DNA of 64,000 nt from Zymoseptoria tritici IPO323 (Eukaryota > Ascomycota > Dothideomycetes > Mycosphaerellales > Mycosphaerellaceae), in contig NC_018216.1 of the NCBI RefSeq assembly GCF_000219625.1, forward strand, positions 1,116,001 through 1,180,000. Reading direction: 5' to 3'. A model generated the notes under the pieces. That model had not been told where the DNA came from, searched no databases, and worked only from the letters and a program-made list of their open reading frames with translations. A program made the position numbers and the translations under genes. Below are positions 24,420-35,118 of the stretch, piece after piece. The stretch's first letter is position 1, and each line of letters starts with the position of its first letter.

Positions 24420-25699
24420 CTATAAACTCCCCTGCATATCCACCAAAATCTTAACATGCTCATCCTTCTCATGAATCAACGGCAAATACGCCTTCTCCAC
24501 CAATTCCCCCATCTTGACTTTACTCGTAATCATCCCCTGCGGCTTCAACCTCCCTTCTCCCAACGCATCCACCACCCCCAGGAAGTCTTTCGCCTGATAC
24601 CCCAGGACGGCCTTGTAACTCGCCTCGCGAAACACCAACCAATTCGGATTAAACGGCACTTCCTTCTCCCAAATCGCAACATTGATGACCGTCCCTCGTG
24701 AACGGACGGACTTGCAAGCCGTTTCAAGGGACTGCGGCACGCCAGCGCAGTCGAAGATGATATCCGGCCCGTTCTTGCCGCCGCATATCTCCAGCGCTTT
24801 CGTCGCGATATCCTCCTTCGTCGGGTCGAGGACATGACTCGCTCCGAAATCTTTCGCGAATTGTTGTCTCTTCTTCGCCACCTCTACGCATATCACCGTG
24901 CTGCATCCGCGTGCCAACAACACCTGCACGACGGCTAGTCCGATCGGTCCACCGCCGAGGACCATACATTTCGGCTCGGCGCCGGCGGGGTATTCGGCGA
25001 TGGGACTGGCGTCGACGGCGTGCCAGGCTACGGCGAGGGGTTCGACGAGAGCGCCGATGTCGAGGGGTACGGATGCGGGGAGGGGGAAGACGGCGCGGTG
25101 GGGCACGGTGACGAATTCGGACATGCCGCCGCCGCCGCCCGAGAGGCCGATGAAGCCGCCTGAGGGGCAGGCGTTTTCGGCGTTGACGCCTAGATTGAGG
25201 GGAGAGGTTAGGTGTGTTGTTCAGGAAGGGGGGATGGGAACTTACCGCAGGCACCGCATTGGCCGCAGAAGATGGTGGGTTGGATGGCGACTTGTTGACC
25301 GACGGTGAGGCCTGTGACGTTTTTGCCGAAGGACTTGATCGTGCCGGAGAATTCATGGCCGATGGTGATGGGGATTTTCTCTTTTGTGACGGGGTGCGCA
25401 GATGTTGGGGAGAAGCTGTGCGGTTCTGTTAGACCCGAAGTCCATCGATGCAGCACTGAGTGCAGGAGAGCTCACTTTGGTCCGCCCATGTACTACATCG
25501 TTATCAGTAAGTTCTCTCGGGTTGATCATTGGAGTAGGAGGACGCAACTCACCTCATGCAAATCCGTCCCGCACACGCCCACAAAAGCAGGTTGGATCAG
25601 AACTTGATCGTCTCCACATTCGGGGATGGGAATGTCGTCTTTGATCTGGATGTCTTCTTTGCCGTAGTAGCGGGCGGCTTTCATCGTGCCGGGTGCCAT
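24420..25699 (-). CDS. Zinc-dependent medium-chain dehydrogenase ((R,R)-butanediol dehydrogenase-like)
   Basis: Four exons (25553-25699, 25476-25492, 25246-25415, 24420-25189) encode 367 residues. Exon 2 is only 17 nt and encodes YMGGP plus two bases; without it the catalytic domain does not join up. The start MAPGTMKAARYYG, catalytic zinc ligands in VCGTDLHE and TIGHEFSG, the structural zinc loop C-x2-C-x2-C-x7-C, and the Rossmann motif GGGPIGLAVVQ are all present. The closest subgroup by motif is (R,R)-2,3-butanediol dehydrogenase, a cytosolic NAD(H) enzyme, but polyol or other secondary alcohol substrates are possible. Introns are 56-60 nt. The stop TAG is at 24420-24422. Confidence 0.93.
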
Positions 25700-26327
25700 G
25701 GTCGGAGAGCTGTATGGTGAGAGGTATGTCGTCGTTCTGGGTTGATAAAGAGAGAGCTTGGGTCCATGAAGTGGTTTGAAAGGAAAGTTCAAGTGAAGTC
25801 GAAGGAAATGCGACCCTTCTTACCGTTTGCTCACACGAGATCCGACTGCCCTATGATTCTCGTTCGGCATCTGATCATTGGCGATGATGTGAGCTGAGAA
25901 GTGGTGCTTTGGAGGAGAAAAGTACCATTTGGCCGTGCAACGCGGGCAACGCGGGGTCGTGGAGGCGGGGTCAAAACGGGGTGGATCGACGTCAGGCACG
26001 AGGGGATCACGATTGGCATTTCTCGCCCTTTCTTTTCTTGGAGACATGGCTCGTATGAGGAAGGCGCGAAGTGAATGACCAAGTGCCTCAGGATGTCATT
26101 CAAGTACGATGTCATTTGAAGACCCCTTGAATGACCATCACGGTGGTTTTACCATGCGTTGTCCAGATGCGATTGAAGTGGGGTCGAAGCGGAGCCATGT
26201 CCGAGGAGCATTGATTCCACGGCAATGTGGAGCGAGTCTGCATTGTTTCCCTCTGTCGTATACAGCGATACTAGTTCAGTGGAATCAGTGCCCAGAGCTT
26301 CGCTACAGTGAACACGGATAATGCCGA
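25700..26327. other. Intergenic between the dehydrogenase and the LysM gene
   Basis: Six hundred bases holding the dehydrogenase promoter and the 3' end of the LysM gene. No coding frame or repeat worth reporting. Confidence 0.4.
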
Positions 26328-27254
26328 TCACAGTTCATCCCGACCGCGCACATCCGGCGCGACACCGCTATCGTAGCCCCTCGCCGCCTCCTCTTCCGCA
26401 AGACGTAACCGCTCGCTCTCCTCGAAGTCGGCCTTGATCTTCAAGTATCTGTAATACCAATCCGGATATCTAGGCTTACCAGCTTCCGGAGGACAATTAC
26501 CCGACTGGCAAACGTCAATCCCGCAGAAATCTTCACCTGTACCACATCTTCCATTCATGTTGCAGCAATCGCCCTGCACTCCAGCACAGAATCGATCACC
26601 GTGGTCGGCACCGCACGTGCCGTCAGTGCTGTACACTTTGTCGCCTGCGCAGGGGCGTTCGTAGCAGGTCCCCGGAGCGCAGTCGGCCCTGTGTCGTGTG
26701 TTCAGCTACTGTCGCTACAGATTTGGAATGTTGTGATGCAGGCGTCCTCACTTACTCCGTATCGCCACACATCCACGTCTGAGCATTGCAGCACTGTCCC
26801 AGCGGCATGCCTAGACATGAAGCGTTGTTGTGCTTGGGACCGCAGCGTCCGTCGTAAGCTCGTACGGGCTCAATGACTGGTTGCCGATTAGTTCAGGTCC
26901 GCGATCATCGTCCCGATACCACTCACAGCCTGCAACGCAGTACTGGGTTTTGGGTTCAATGTCTGAGCAATCCGGAGCGAGGGCTGGATTCAGCTTGAAG
27001 AACTTATCGATGGAGATGCCGTATTTGGTCGCCAGCTCGGTGCAGGTGTATGAACTGATGATGTCTTCCGTAGTGGCCGAGTAGCGGCAGTTGACCTCTC
27101 CAGCTTGGATGTCTTTCCTGCCAACAATGCTTGGGGGTCGGAGGGCCGGCGGGAGGGCAGTCGAGGGAGCGATATTGCTGTCAGACCATGTTATAGGTGC
27201 GCAGGTCTCTTTGGCGATGCAAACAGCGATGAAGAGCGCAGGAAGGGGGCGCAT
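26328..27254 (-). CDS. Secreted chitin-binding protein: one LysM and two CBM18 domains
   Basis: Three exons (26927-27254, 26756-26876, 26328-26688; introns 50 and 67 nt) encode 269 residues. A signal peptide covers about residues 1-19. A LysM domain spans ~55-107 (YTCTELATKYGIS, FFKLNPALAPDC). Two hevein-like chitin-binding type 1 (CBM18) modules follow at ~118-158 (DGRCGPKHNNASC, GQCCN) and ~172-215 (DGTCGADHGDRFC, GDCCNMNGRCG), joined by a Cys-rich linker. The tail is charged (KIKADFEESERLRL). LysM/CBM18 proteins bind chitin in the apoplast or wall; in plant-associated fungi some are effectors that hide chitin oligomers. No catalytic chitinase domain is present. Confidence 0.92.
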
Positions 27255-28109
27255 CGTAGAGGATCTGTTGATGACAGCTCGTTGATCTGATGGTCTTGGA
27301 CGACGACATGCAGTCAAGGAATGCTGAGTAGGCCAGGCAGTACGGCAGTAGTTTTGGAGGTGACTAAGAAGGTGGTATGCCGTTATCCGTGGTTGTGATC
27401 TCGGAAGGATCTGAGGTGGAAATTGGATGTCGGCTAATCTGCGGCATGTTTGAATTGCATTGTAGCAGTGTACTGTCGAAGACGTGAAAGTACGAATCGC
27501 ATGAAAGCTCAGCATCAATGACACGCTATAGTCAGCGTTCGTATGTCCTGACAGAGAGGCAGACTGCATGTGTCTTCACCCGCGGCCGGCGCAGCCTGGA
27601 TGTTGGAATCGTCATGTAGTCGATTCCGCCGCGTGGCAGCATCGCTAGCTATTCGCAATCGTGGCGACCATGGGACCCGGAACCAGTGGCCAAATAGCAG
27701 ATAGTTCCTCGCCGTACGTACGGCTGTTCGCTCGCCGCGGAGAATGCGGGCAGTCTCATCTGCGACAATTTCCACACCGAACACTCTGGGCATGGCCGAA
27801 AGCCTCGTCTTGTAGATGTGCAATACGGTCATGGCGACGAATGTCGTTCCGGCCGGGCTGACGCTCAGCGAATCCGGCTCCGGCGACATCACTGACACGC
27901 AAGGTGACTGACTGGCGGCTCATATCAAGAGACAGTCGCAGAGACCTCAACCATCCGCTGCTACAATGCGGCCGACGAGACTGATGAGAGGTCGCTTGCA
28001 GCTCCACATTCGCTGTGGCAAGCTTCCGACTTGGGCACCGAGGTGTCGTAGGTCAGCGGGGCGTATCCTCGAGTTGGACTGGGTAATGAATTCTGGTACC
28101 CTCCCATGC
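27255..28109. other. Intergenic between the LysM gene and CTU1
   Basis: The 855-base region includes the promoter of the LysM gene and the CTU1 3' flank. Frames up to 127 codons occur on the minus strand but have no protein-like features. Confidence 0.4.
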
Positions 28110-29423
28110 TCATCCTCCAGAAACTTCGATCTCGGTCCTCGGGCGGGCTTTGTTCAGGCCTTCCAGCAGCACACAAGCCTTGCACACTGCTTGGGAAGAC
28201 AAGTACCCGCATCGTTCACACGATCCCAAAATCTGCTTCGGCTTGCCCCTATTGCCAGGGTTCTCACCACCCCTCTTGCCCTTTTTGGGTCTCAGGGGAA
28301 CTGTGTTCTGAGTCGCGTCGATCGCCTGGGCCGCATCGTCTCCATTCGTCGTTGGCTTCACCGGGGCTTTGATCTCGGTCTCCGCCCCATTCGTAGCAGC
28401 AGCTTCATCCTCCCTCAGTTTCTTCTCCATCGCTGCCATCTCTCCACCACTAGATCCTCCAGTTGCAGTCCCACAACCTCCCGCAGCCTCATCCTCCGCA
28501 CCCTTGGCCACGGTTGCCGCATCACTCGAACACGCCCCCTTATTGCTCGCATCTGCGTTCGGTACCAACTTTGCCATGTCAATTCCCGACCTGACCACAT
28601 CCAGAATGCTCTCCGGCCGGATCCTCTCCAGATTCTTGATCAACGTCCTCGCTGATCCTCGAAATGCTTCCGGGCTGTACAAGCATTCCGTGCTGAAGTA
28701 GTCCAACTTCTTGTGGTGGGCGTACAGCACAATCTCTTTCTCGTACGCATACATCAACGGCTTCGACCTCTTGACATTTGTGATTCCCACCTCTCCATCC
28801 TTTCCTGTAGCTGCTTTCGCCGAAGGTGTGCTCGTAATGATACTCGTAGCTCTTCCCAGCCGTGGCAAATCTCCTCGCAGCAGGTTCATAAGCACCGTCT
28901 CCGCGACATCGTCGGCGTTGTGTCCTGTTACCACATGCCCCACTCCCAGCATGGAAGCTCCTCGATCGAGGGCTTGACGTCGAAAGACACCGCAATATGT
29001 GCAATTCCCTTTCTTCCCAATCTGCGCCACGACTTGGTCCATTGACCAACCATACAGCTCCGCATAGCTCACGATCTTTAACGGCAAGTCATACTGCGCA
29101 CTATGTCTTTTCACAGCTTCCAGACTGTGATCTCGGTATCCTGTGATTCCTTCGTCCACTGACAACAAAACCAAGTCTAGACCCCAGTCATATCGGTCGT
29201 TCAGCGTCTTGAGGACTGAGGCGAGAACAGTGCTGTCTTTGCCTCCCGAAGCTCCTATTGCCACTTTCTCGCCTCGTTCGAAAAGTTTCGTGGATATGAT
29301 CGTTTCGGCGGTTTCGTCTTCGAAAATGGCTGTAAAGCAGGGTGCGCAGATTCGAGCGTGGTTCTTCGGTCGTACGATCTGCGCTCGTGCTGTCTTGCAG
29401 ATCTCGCACGTGTGAGGAGGCAT
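28110..29423 (-). CDS. NCS6: Cytoplasmic tRNA 2-thiolation protein 1 (Ctu1/Ncs6)
   Basis: An intronless frame of 437 residues. Ctu1/Ncs6 with Ctu2/Ncs2 thiolates wobble uridine 34 of Lys, Glu and Gln tRNAs using sulfur from Urm1. Visible are the N-terminal zinc pairs C6-x2-C9 and C26-x2-C29, the PP-loop ATP-binding motif SGGKDST at 59-65, the catalytic CTYC (C141/C144), [10 protein letters not shown] and the C-terminal [16 protein letters not shown] zinc site. Between ~310 and ~400 there is an Ala/Gly/Glu-rich insertion that makes the protein longer than the usual ~350-370 residues; it is low complexity and probably a loop. Confidence 0.97.
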   Translation of the reverse strand: MPPHTCEICKTARAQIVRPKNHARICAPCFTAIFEDETAETIISTKLFERGEKVAIGASGGKDSTVLASVLKTLNDRYDWGLDLVLLSVDEGITGYRDHSLEAVKRHSAQYDLPLKIVSYAELYGWSMDQVVAQIGKKGNCTYCGVFRRQALDRGASMLGVGHVVTGHNADDVAETVLMNLLRGDLPRLGRATSIITSTPSAKAATGKDGEVGITNVKRSKPLMYAYEKEIVLYAHHKKLDYFSTECLYSPEAFRGSARTLIKNLERIRPESILDVVRSGIDMAKLVPNADASNKGACSSDAATVAKGAEDEAAGGCGTATGGSSGGEMAAMEKKLREDEAAATNGAETEIKAPVKPTTNGDDAAQAIDATQNTVPLRPKKGKRGGENPGNRGKPKQILGSCERCGYLSSQAVCKACVLLEGLNKARPRTEIEVSGG

Positions 29424-29790
29424 CTTTATTGGAGGTGGCGACGAGGAGTCATTGAGATGGGTGTGAGGTTTGACAGAGGAAGAGTCGTTTGAGGCGAAGT
29501 TGATGACTTTTGAAGCGGAATTGACTCCGCGCCCTTCAATTTTCCCTCGAAATCAGAGGACAGCCAGCACCTCTCTTCTTCTTCTCTCCTCACTCTCGAG
29601 AACACCACGACAGTGCGATGACGAGGCAAAGATGACGACGAATTCATAACGTGCTCGCCGTGTACTGGATGAATCCAAATGACCGTCTACCGTTGAAGAT
29701 ACGCAAAGCAAGGAGCCGAAAGACAAGATTCCGAACCCCTTCTCATCGTCGACACGGGCTGGTCTCACAGCTCGAGTAGGATGGTGTACT
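29424..29790. promoter_or_regulatory. CTU1 upstream region, left flank of the RIP block
   Basis: This normal-composition sequence carries the CTU1 promoter. CpA and TpG are present at ordinary levels here and drop sharply beyond about 29,800. Confidence 0.4.
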
Positions 29791-30084
29791 ATATCTCCAT
29801 ATTGATCACTACACTAATTCTCGTTTTTTGACTTTACTCTATACCACCATTGTAGCTGTTTATCGCTTATTGTGCTCTCGTTATGCTCTTAGTGTCGTCG
29901 TTGTATTGTTAATTAGCTGCGTTTATGTGCTATTAAGTAACAATACTAATAAACCGCCGTTTGAGCAGTAAAACCCTTCTTCCGCGGTTATAGCTCTCTC
30001 TTACTACTACTAAACAATACTACTACTACGACTAATCTCTGCCGCTCTCGCTTTCGATCTCGTCTATAGCTTTTACATTAATAA

Positions 30085-30951
30085 ATAGTAATAAAGGCTA
30101 GGCTGCCGAGTACGCGCGGCTTGCCGCATAATTACAATCCGCCGCACTAACATCTAACCGCGTCGACACTCTAATGCTCGACACTAGTCTAACCCTATTA
30201 CCGCCGCTATCGCCCTTAACTCTGCCTACTAGTCTCTAAGCCTTCCGCAAGCCTACCATATTTAATAAGAGCTAGCCGTAGTATATTAGTAATACGAAGT
30301 AGACCGAAGCCCTTACTAAAGCTTAATCCGCAGATGCCGCAGTGCGGAAGAGTAGTCGCTAGACGCTTACTCGATATAACTATACCGGCCGAGTATAGGA
30401 GACGGACGAAGGTAAGTTTAATATAGGTAATCTAACCTAATCTCGGCCTAATCTAAGCTAATTCTCCTAGGAATGCCTGCTATTACGATCTGCCGCTACT
30501 GCAAGAGGGACGGTTACGTCTGCCGTATATATAAGGATCCCTCTTATAAGCTTACCTCTTGCGGATACTACTTTAGCTATAGCAAGTAGGGCTGTCCTGC
30601 CGGCAAAGCTTTAGAGACTAATAGAAATACTAGTAAATAGTTTAGTAGAATAATAGAAGATATTAAGGCGAAGCTAGCAGTAGCGGAGGATAATATTAAG
30701 CTGCTTACTACTACTAACGTAGAGCTAGAGAATAAGGGCAATGCGCTATTAAGTAAGATTAACCTCCTTAAACATAAGCATAGCACTAAGATTAAAGGGC
30801 TTTTAGGTAAGATTAAACTCCTTAAAGAGAAGCATGTAGATGTGCTAGTTAGCTATAAGCTAAACTAGGAGGAATTAACGATAGTAAGAGAGGCGTTAGA
30901 GGAGAAAGATGCTGCGATTAAGCGGCGTTTAGAGCGTTTAGAGAAGAAGTA
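30085..30951 (+). pseudogene. RIP-killed ORF A: Cys-rich plus coiled-coil relic
   Basis: A plus-strand frame broken by TAG/TAA at places where Gln or Trp would fit. A clean intron survives at 30412-30470 (GTAAGT...CTCCTAG) and joins an upstream frame to MPAITICRYCKRDGYVC. The exon has a C-x2-C-x6-C spacing with further cysteines (TSCGYYF, GCPAG), reminiscent of a small zinc-binding module. A long Lys/Leu/Glu-rich stretch (IKLLTTTNVELENK, LLKHKHSTKIKGLL) then looks like a coiled coil. The upstream limit is uncertain. A DNA-binding or structural protein of the element is possible; the family is not recognised. Confidence 0.55.
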
Positions 30952-31096
30952 GGGTTAGATTGTAGCGAGATTATACTAAGATCGCTTCTTTAGAACTCCG
31001 AGAAATACATAAATTACTTGCTTAACTATATATACTGTTGTTTTATATATATATCCTCCCTCTACGCCTTAAGATCGTCCTTAAGATTAACATAGA

Positions 31097-32959
31097 TTAC
31101 TTGCCTTTGCTTGCTATAGCCTTCTTGCTTGCTGCTCTGCGTCTACTACTCCTTCGTAGCTTATTAATAACTGGCTCCTTAATGACTAGCTCCTTAATAA
31201 CTAGCTCCTTAATAACTAGCTCCTTAATAACTAGCTCCTTAATAGCTGGCTCCTTAATAGCTGGCTCCGTCTTTATAGTGCTAAACTTAGGCTTAGGCTT
31301 AATAGGCTTAGGCTTAATAGGCTCTAGCTTAATAGGCGTGATCTCGGAGCGCTCTTACAACGGCGTAAGGGTTAGAGCGCTAGCTAGCGGTATCTAAGAG
31401 CTAGAGGTTGGCTTCTTTACCGTCGATAGTAGCACTGTCGCTGTTATATTAGCTGCTCCGAAGAACGTCGAAGATCTAACCGTCTAAGCTAGCTATGTAT
31501 CCGGTAAAGGGGAAGCTGCTTTAGTAGCCTGCTTCTCCCTCGCTCTTATAACTGCCCTATTAAGGGTAGCAGCCTTAGCTACGGCGAGCATATAGTGCGA
31601 GCTAGAATCCCTGTTAACGTCGTCGTCGAGAACAATAAGGGAGTTGTTATGTCTTACTAGTAAGGATAGCGGTAGTAGCTTAGAGCTCGTAGCGCGTTTA
31701 TAAGCAACAGTAGCAGTTACTCGGAGTCTAGGCTCTAAGGGCTAAGCGGTAGCGGCGTCGTAGAGATCGCCAGTAAGATCCTTATCGCCGCCGTCGAGAT
31801 TAGGAAGGTCGGAGAGCTGCTTATCTATCTATTACATCGTCTAGTTGACCTTGCCGTTGGACTTAGAAGCTCTCGCCGCCGCCCCTACGGCGAGATCGGC
31901 GGCGAGATTAGCGCTGGCGTTAGCTGCTGTTGCGAGCTTCTTAATAAACTCGTCGGCCGTCTGCTGCGTTATGTTGTTACCCCTCTTAATACTAGCAGCG
32001 GTAGTAGCAGCGCTTACTCTTTAAACATTACTATTCGGCTTAAGAATAGTGCTATCCTTAAGCACTTGATAACCTTTTGGATAAAGGAAGCCGCTCGCGG
32101 AGGTGCGTATAAGCTCCGCTTCTTCGTCCTTAATATATCTACTACGGAAGTTGTACGAGCGGTCGGTGTTAATAAGCAGTATAACGTATATAGACGCCTT
32201 AACGAGCTTTACCGTCGTCTTAGTAATAAAGGGCTTTAGTATCCGGAGGATATCTGCCGATCTCGTACTCTTGTTACCGGGCCTAACAGGCTGATCGTTA
32301 TTATTATATCTAATCGTTAGGAAGCAGTCGTAGTAGTCGTTGCGGCGGACTCGATTGCGAGCATAAATGCTCTCCTTAAGGAGGTAATCTAAGAGATAGC
32401 CTCGACGCTCTCGCTCAGAGAGTAGTGCGAGATCGGTATTTATCTTATTTATAACGCCTTAACCGGTCTATTCGTAGGGGTCGCTCGCCTCTGTATACGT
32501 TAGCAACGCAGGCTTCTTAGTATTAATTATAACAGTATAAAGGGTGTAGGCGACGCTAATCTCTTAGGCGATCTCCGCCTAAGGTTTACTGCCCTTAGCG
32601 TTAGCCGATAGTGTAGGAGGGTCTAACAATGCTCGTTCTGTCGCTAAAGCCGCCGTAGCCGCCTGCTAAGCATAGTTTATTAGTAGATTACGACTACTAG
32701 TATTAGGGAAGCTCCTAGCCGCCTTCTTCGTAGTGCTCTGTCGGATTAGATTAGTACGCTTAGACTAGAAGACGCTAAAGCCTTAGTAAGTGCTAGTACC
32801 GACCTCGACTAGCGCTGTAGCAATAGCCGGAGCAGCGGTTATTGCTCTCTCGGTTAATCTTGTAGTAGTAGGAGGGTCGTAGCTGTAGTTGCCGCAGTTC
32901 TTAACGAGGTTTACGTGCAGGGCTCCGCCCTCTTTGCAGAACTTAGTAAATAGAGGCAT
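31097..32959 (-). pseudogene. RIP-killed ORF B: 621-codon frame of unknown family
   Basis: From an ATG at 32959 to a TAA at 31097-31099 one minus-strand frame of exactly 621 codons persists with no frameshift; it is interrupted only by TAG/TAA codons that RIP would make from CAG/CAA (Gln) or TGG (Trp). It begins MPLFTKFCKEGGALHVNLVKN, contains a middle section with SYNFRSRYIKDEEAEL and ILRILKPFITKTTVKL, an Ala-rich segment, and a C-terminal pentapeptide repeat (Glu-Leu-Val-Ile-Lys) followed by a basic RRSRRRR tail. Intact frame over 1.86 kb argues that RIP, not drift, killed it and that inactivation was fairly recent. No family is recognised. Confidence 0.6.
31150..31268. repeat. 15-bp tandem repeat (ctccttaataactag unit)
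   Basis: About seven imperfect copies of a 15-base unit, ctccttaataactag with variants ending atgactag or atagctgg. Fifteen is a multiple of three, and on the minus strand the array encodes the repeated ELVIK/EPAIK pentapeptide of ORF B. Most copy differences are base substitutions. Confidence 0.9.
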
Positions 32960-33166
32960 AGTAGCGTTAGGGGTAGATTAAGGACAGCTTGTGTATATAA
33001 CAGCGTGTATTAGGGTATAACAATAGGTGTTAATAATCCAGAGGGTATAAGGGGGCGTAGGACGCAGATAAAGAAGAGGGGAAGGCCTTAGAGTTTTTAT
33101 TGCGACGTTATCCCTAACAGACGAGCTAGTTATGCATAATCTCGACCGCGATCTCGATAGTAATCT

Positions 33167-34896
33167 TTATACTAACTGCTTATCTAATAGGAATCCGTTC
33201 TCTGCGAATACCTGCTTCGTCCGGTCCCTTAGTTGTAGACCTGCATCCTGCCTCGGCGTCTTAAACTCTATAAGCTTACTACCGGCAGCTAGATAAGCCG
33301 CGGCTACAGCGCGGAGGTGTAGATATGCATTAACGTAGAGCTTGTCGCTACTAGCATTAAGTTTACGACTATCTAGTGTAGTAGGGAATCTACCGGCGGC
33401 AAGGGCTCTATTTACCTACTATATAATATTATCCGGTAGGTAGGCGATAAGATCTATTAAATTAGACGTTAGCAAGGGCGGCTGCTGTTGCTATCTCGGC
33501 GTAATCTCTGTTAGAGCGGTAGAAGGACTTGCTAAATTAATTCTTAAGGTCGACTATCTCTCGTACCTGCGGATGCTCTGTGTTAAGGTCGATACTATAT
33601 AGCTCGGTTCCCTTAAGCTCTGGATACTCGTATAAGATGTTAGGGATGCTGCTAACGTAGCTAGGGATCTTACTATGCTTGCGAATGCGGTAGCTATTAT
33701 AGCTTGTAATAAACAGCTATACTATAAAACGAAGGATAGGCACGTAGATCGCAAGGAAGGCTATACGGTTAGCCCTCTAATCCTCGTCGTAAAGGCGAGC
33801 ATTGCGGAGCTTAATAAAGAAGTTACGCTATCGATTAAACGCCGCTACTATACTAAGACCCTAGAAGCGCTTAATAGTATTGTTGCCCTTGCTAGTTATA
33901 TACTAGAACACCTTATTAAAGCGGAGTAAGTGGCCCTCCTAGTGCTCGCAGAAGTACAGATAAGTATTAGCTATTATCGGAGTCTCTACGCTATAGTTAG
34001 CACGCAGAATCTGTATATGTTAGCGAGATCGATACAGAGATCGATGCAGAGATTAAGCGCACCTACGGCGTTCGCCTAAGCTCATCTACTACGCTAAGAT
34101 ATTAGCAGAATACCGAGAACTTCGTCTTAGCTATAGTGCTAATATATGCCTATATAATCCTGCGTAAATATACGTTAATGCAGTAGTAAAACTATATACT
34201 AAATAACTCCAGCTTGCAGTATGTATCTACGGACTATATATAATTAGGGCCCTTAGCCTTCGGAAGATGCGAGCGCATACGGACTCGCTTACTAATGCGG
34301 CGTGCATCGAATAGAGCTCGGTTTAGGCGTTTAGCGATAGCAAAGATTCGATCCCTAGTTAGATTAGCACTAAGATCGGTAGAGATTAGACAGTTAACCG
34401 ACCTTCTAATAAGCTTGTATTCCCTTCGCATCTCCCTCGCGAGGTTGCGGTATCTGTAGTTATCTAGCGCTCTACCTGCGATTACGCCAACTAAGACGCC
34501 TTTAATAATCTCGTCGTATAACGGCTAATCTTCATAGGGGATCTTACAGTACAACCCTATGCTCTTACGGAGATCTACATATTGCCGGAAGGATATGGTA
34601 AATCCCTTAAGCTTAAGGATCTCGTAAATGGTCGCATCGCCCTCGTCTGTATCCTAGAACTTCTCTTTAATTAACGTACGTAAACGCTGCTTACCCTTAT
34701 TATTAAGTCGTAGCCTACTCGGCCTTGTTAATATTCCCTAGCGAGCTATCTGCCTTATAAAGGAAGCACTCGAGATATTAACGTTCTTCTCGGCCTTAAG
34801 CTATGCTCGCACGTCTTTAGCGGTCAGCCCTAAGACTATAAGAAGCAGCTTAATCTCCGGTCGGAGGTGCTCTAGATCGCGCGTTTGCCGTAGCAT
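33167..34896 (-). pseudogene. RIP-killed integrase-core (rve/DDE-like) protein
   Basis: The frame starts at the ATG at 34896. Once TAG codons are read as Gln/Trp positions, family-like blocks appear in order: LRPEIKLLLIVLGLTAKDVRA, then GPNYI-x-SVDTYCKLELF (first catalytic Asp region), an ILRANYSVETPI block, KGNNTIKRF, RANRIAFLAIYVPIL and YNSYRIRKHSKIPSYV. This order matches fungal integrase core proteins found in several transposon-like genes. A 52-base intron with a GCTAAC branch point (around 34,020-34,070) appears to survive. A second frame change lies near 33,470-33,530. At least five TAG stops exclude function. The antisense 84-codon frame at 33675-33929 is a shadow. Confidence 0.7.
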
Positions 34897-35118
34897 AGTA
34901 AGATTATGTAGGAGATTGTGTAGGAGATCGCGAGGACGGCGGCGAGGGCGAGAGCGGCGGGGGGCCTATAGGTTAGGGGTTTTAGTAGGTATGTATATCG
35001 AGGGCGGTGGTGTTAATAGTGAGGGCAGTGGTGTATATATGAAGGATCTGCGTTGGCCAGACGATATAGCGTGGTGTTTATTAATATAGGTGCTATATAG
35101 AGCGATATCGCTGAATCA

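Larger units (their letters stand above)
29791..35095. mobile_element. RIP-mutated mobile element with an integrase-core relic
   Basis: About 5.3 kb in which CpA and TpG are almost absent while TpA is very frequent; for example no CA dinucleotide occurs in 31,141-31,320. This is the expected end state of repeat-induced point mutation, which turns CpA into TpA on both strands of duplicated DNA in ascomycetes. CpG remains common, so overall G+C is not extreme. Three coding relics can be read through the TAG/TAA stops: plus-strand ORF A, minus-strand ORF B and a minus-strand integrase. I found no convincing terminal repeat or target duplication, so the borders are set by composition (left ~29.8 kb, right ~35.05-35.1 kb). 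Confidence 0.85.

Noticed and set aside
33675..33929. 84-codon plus-strand frame in the RIP block
   Set aside because: It is antisense to the integrase relic, whose frame carries the recognisable motifs.
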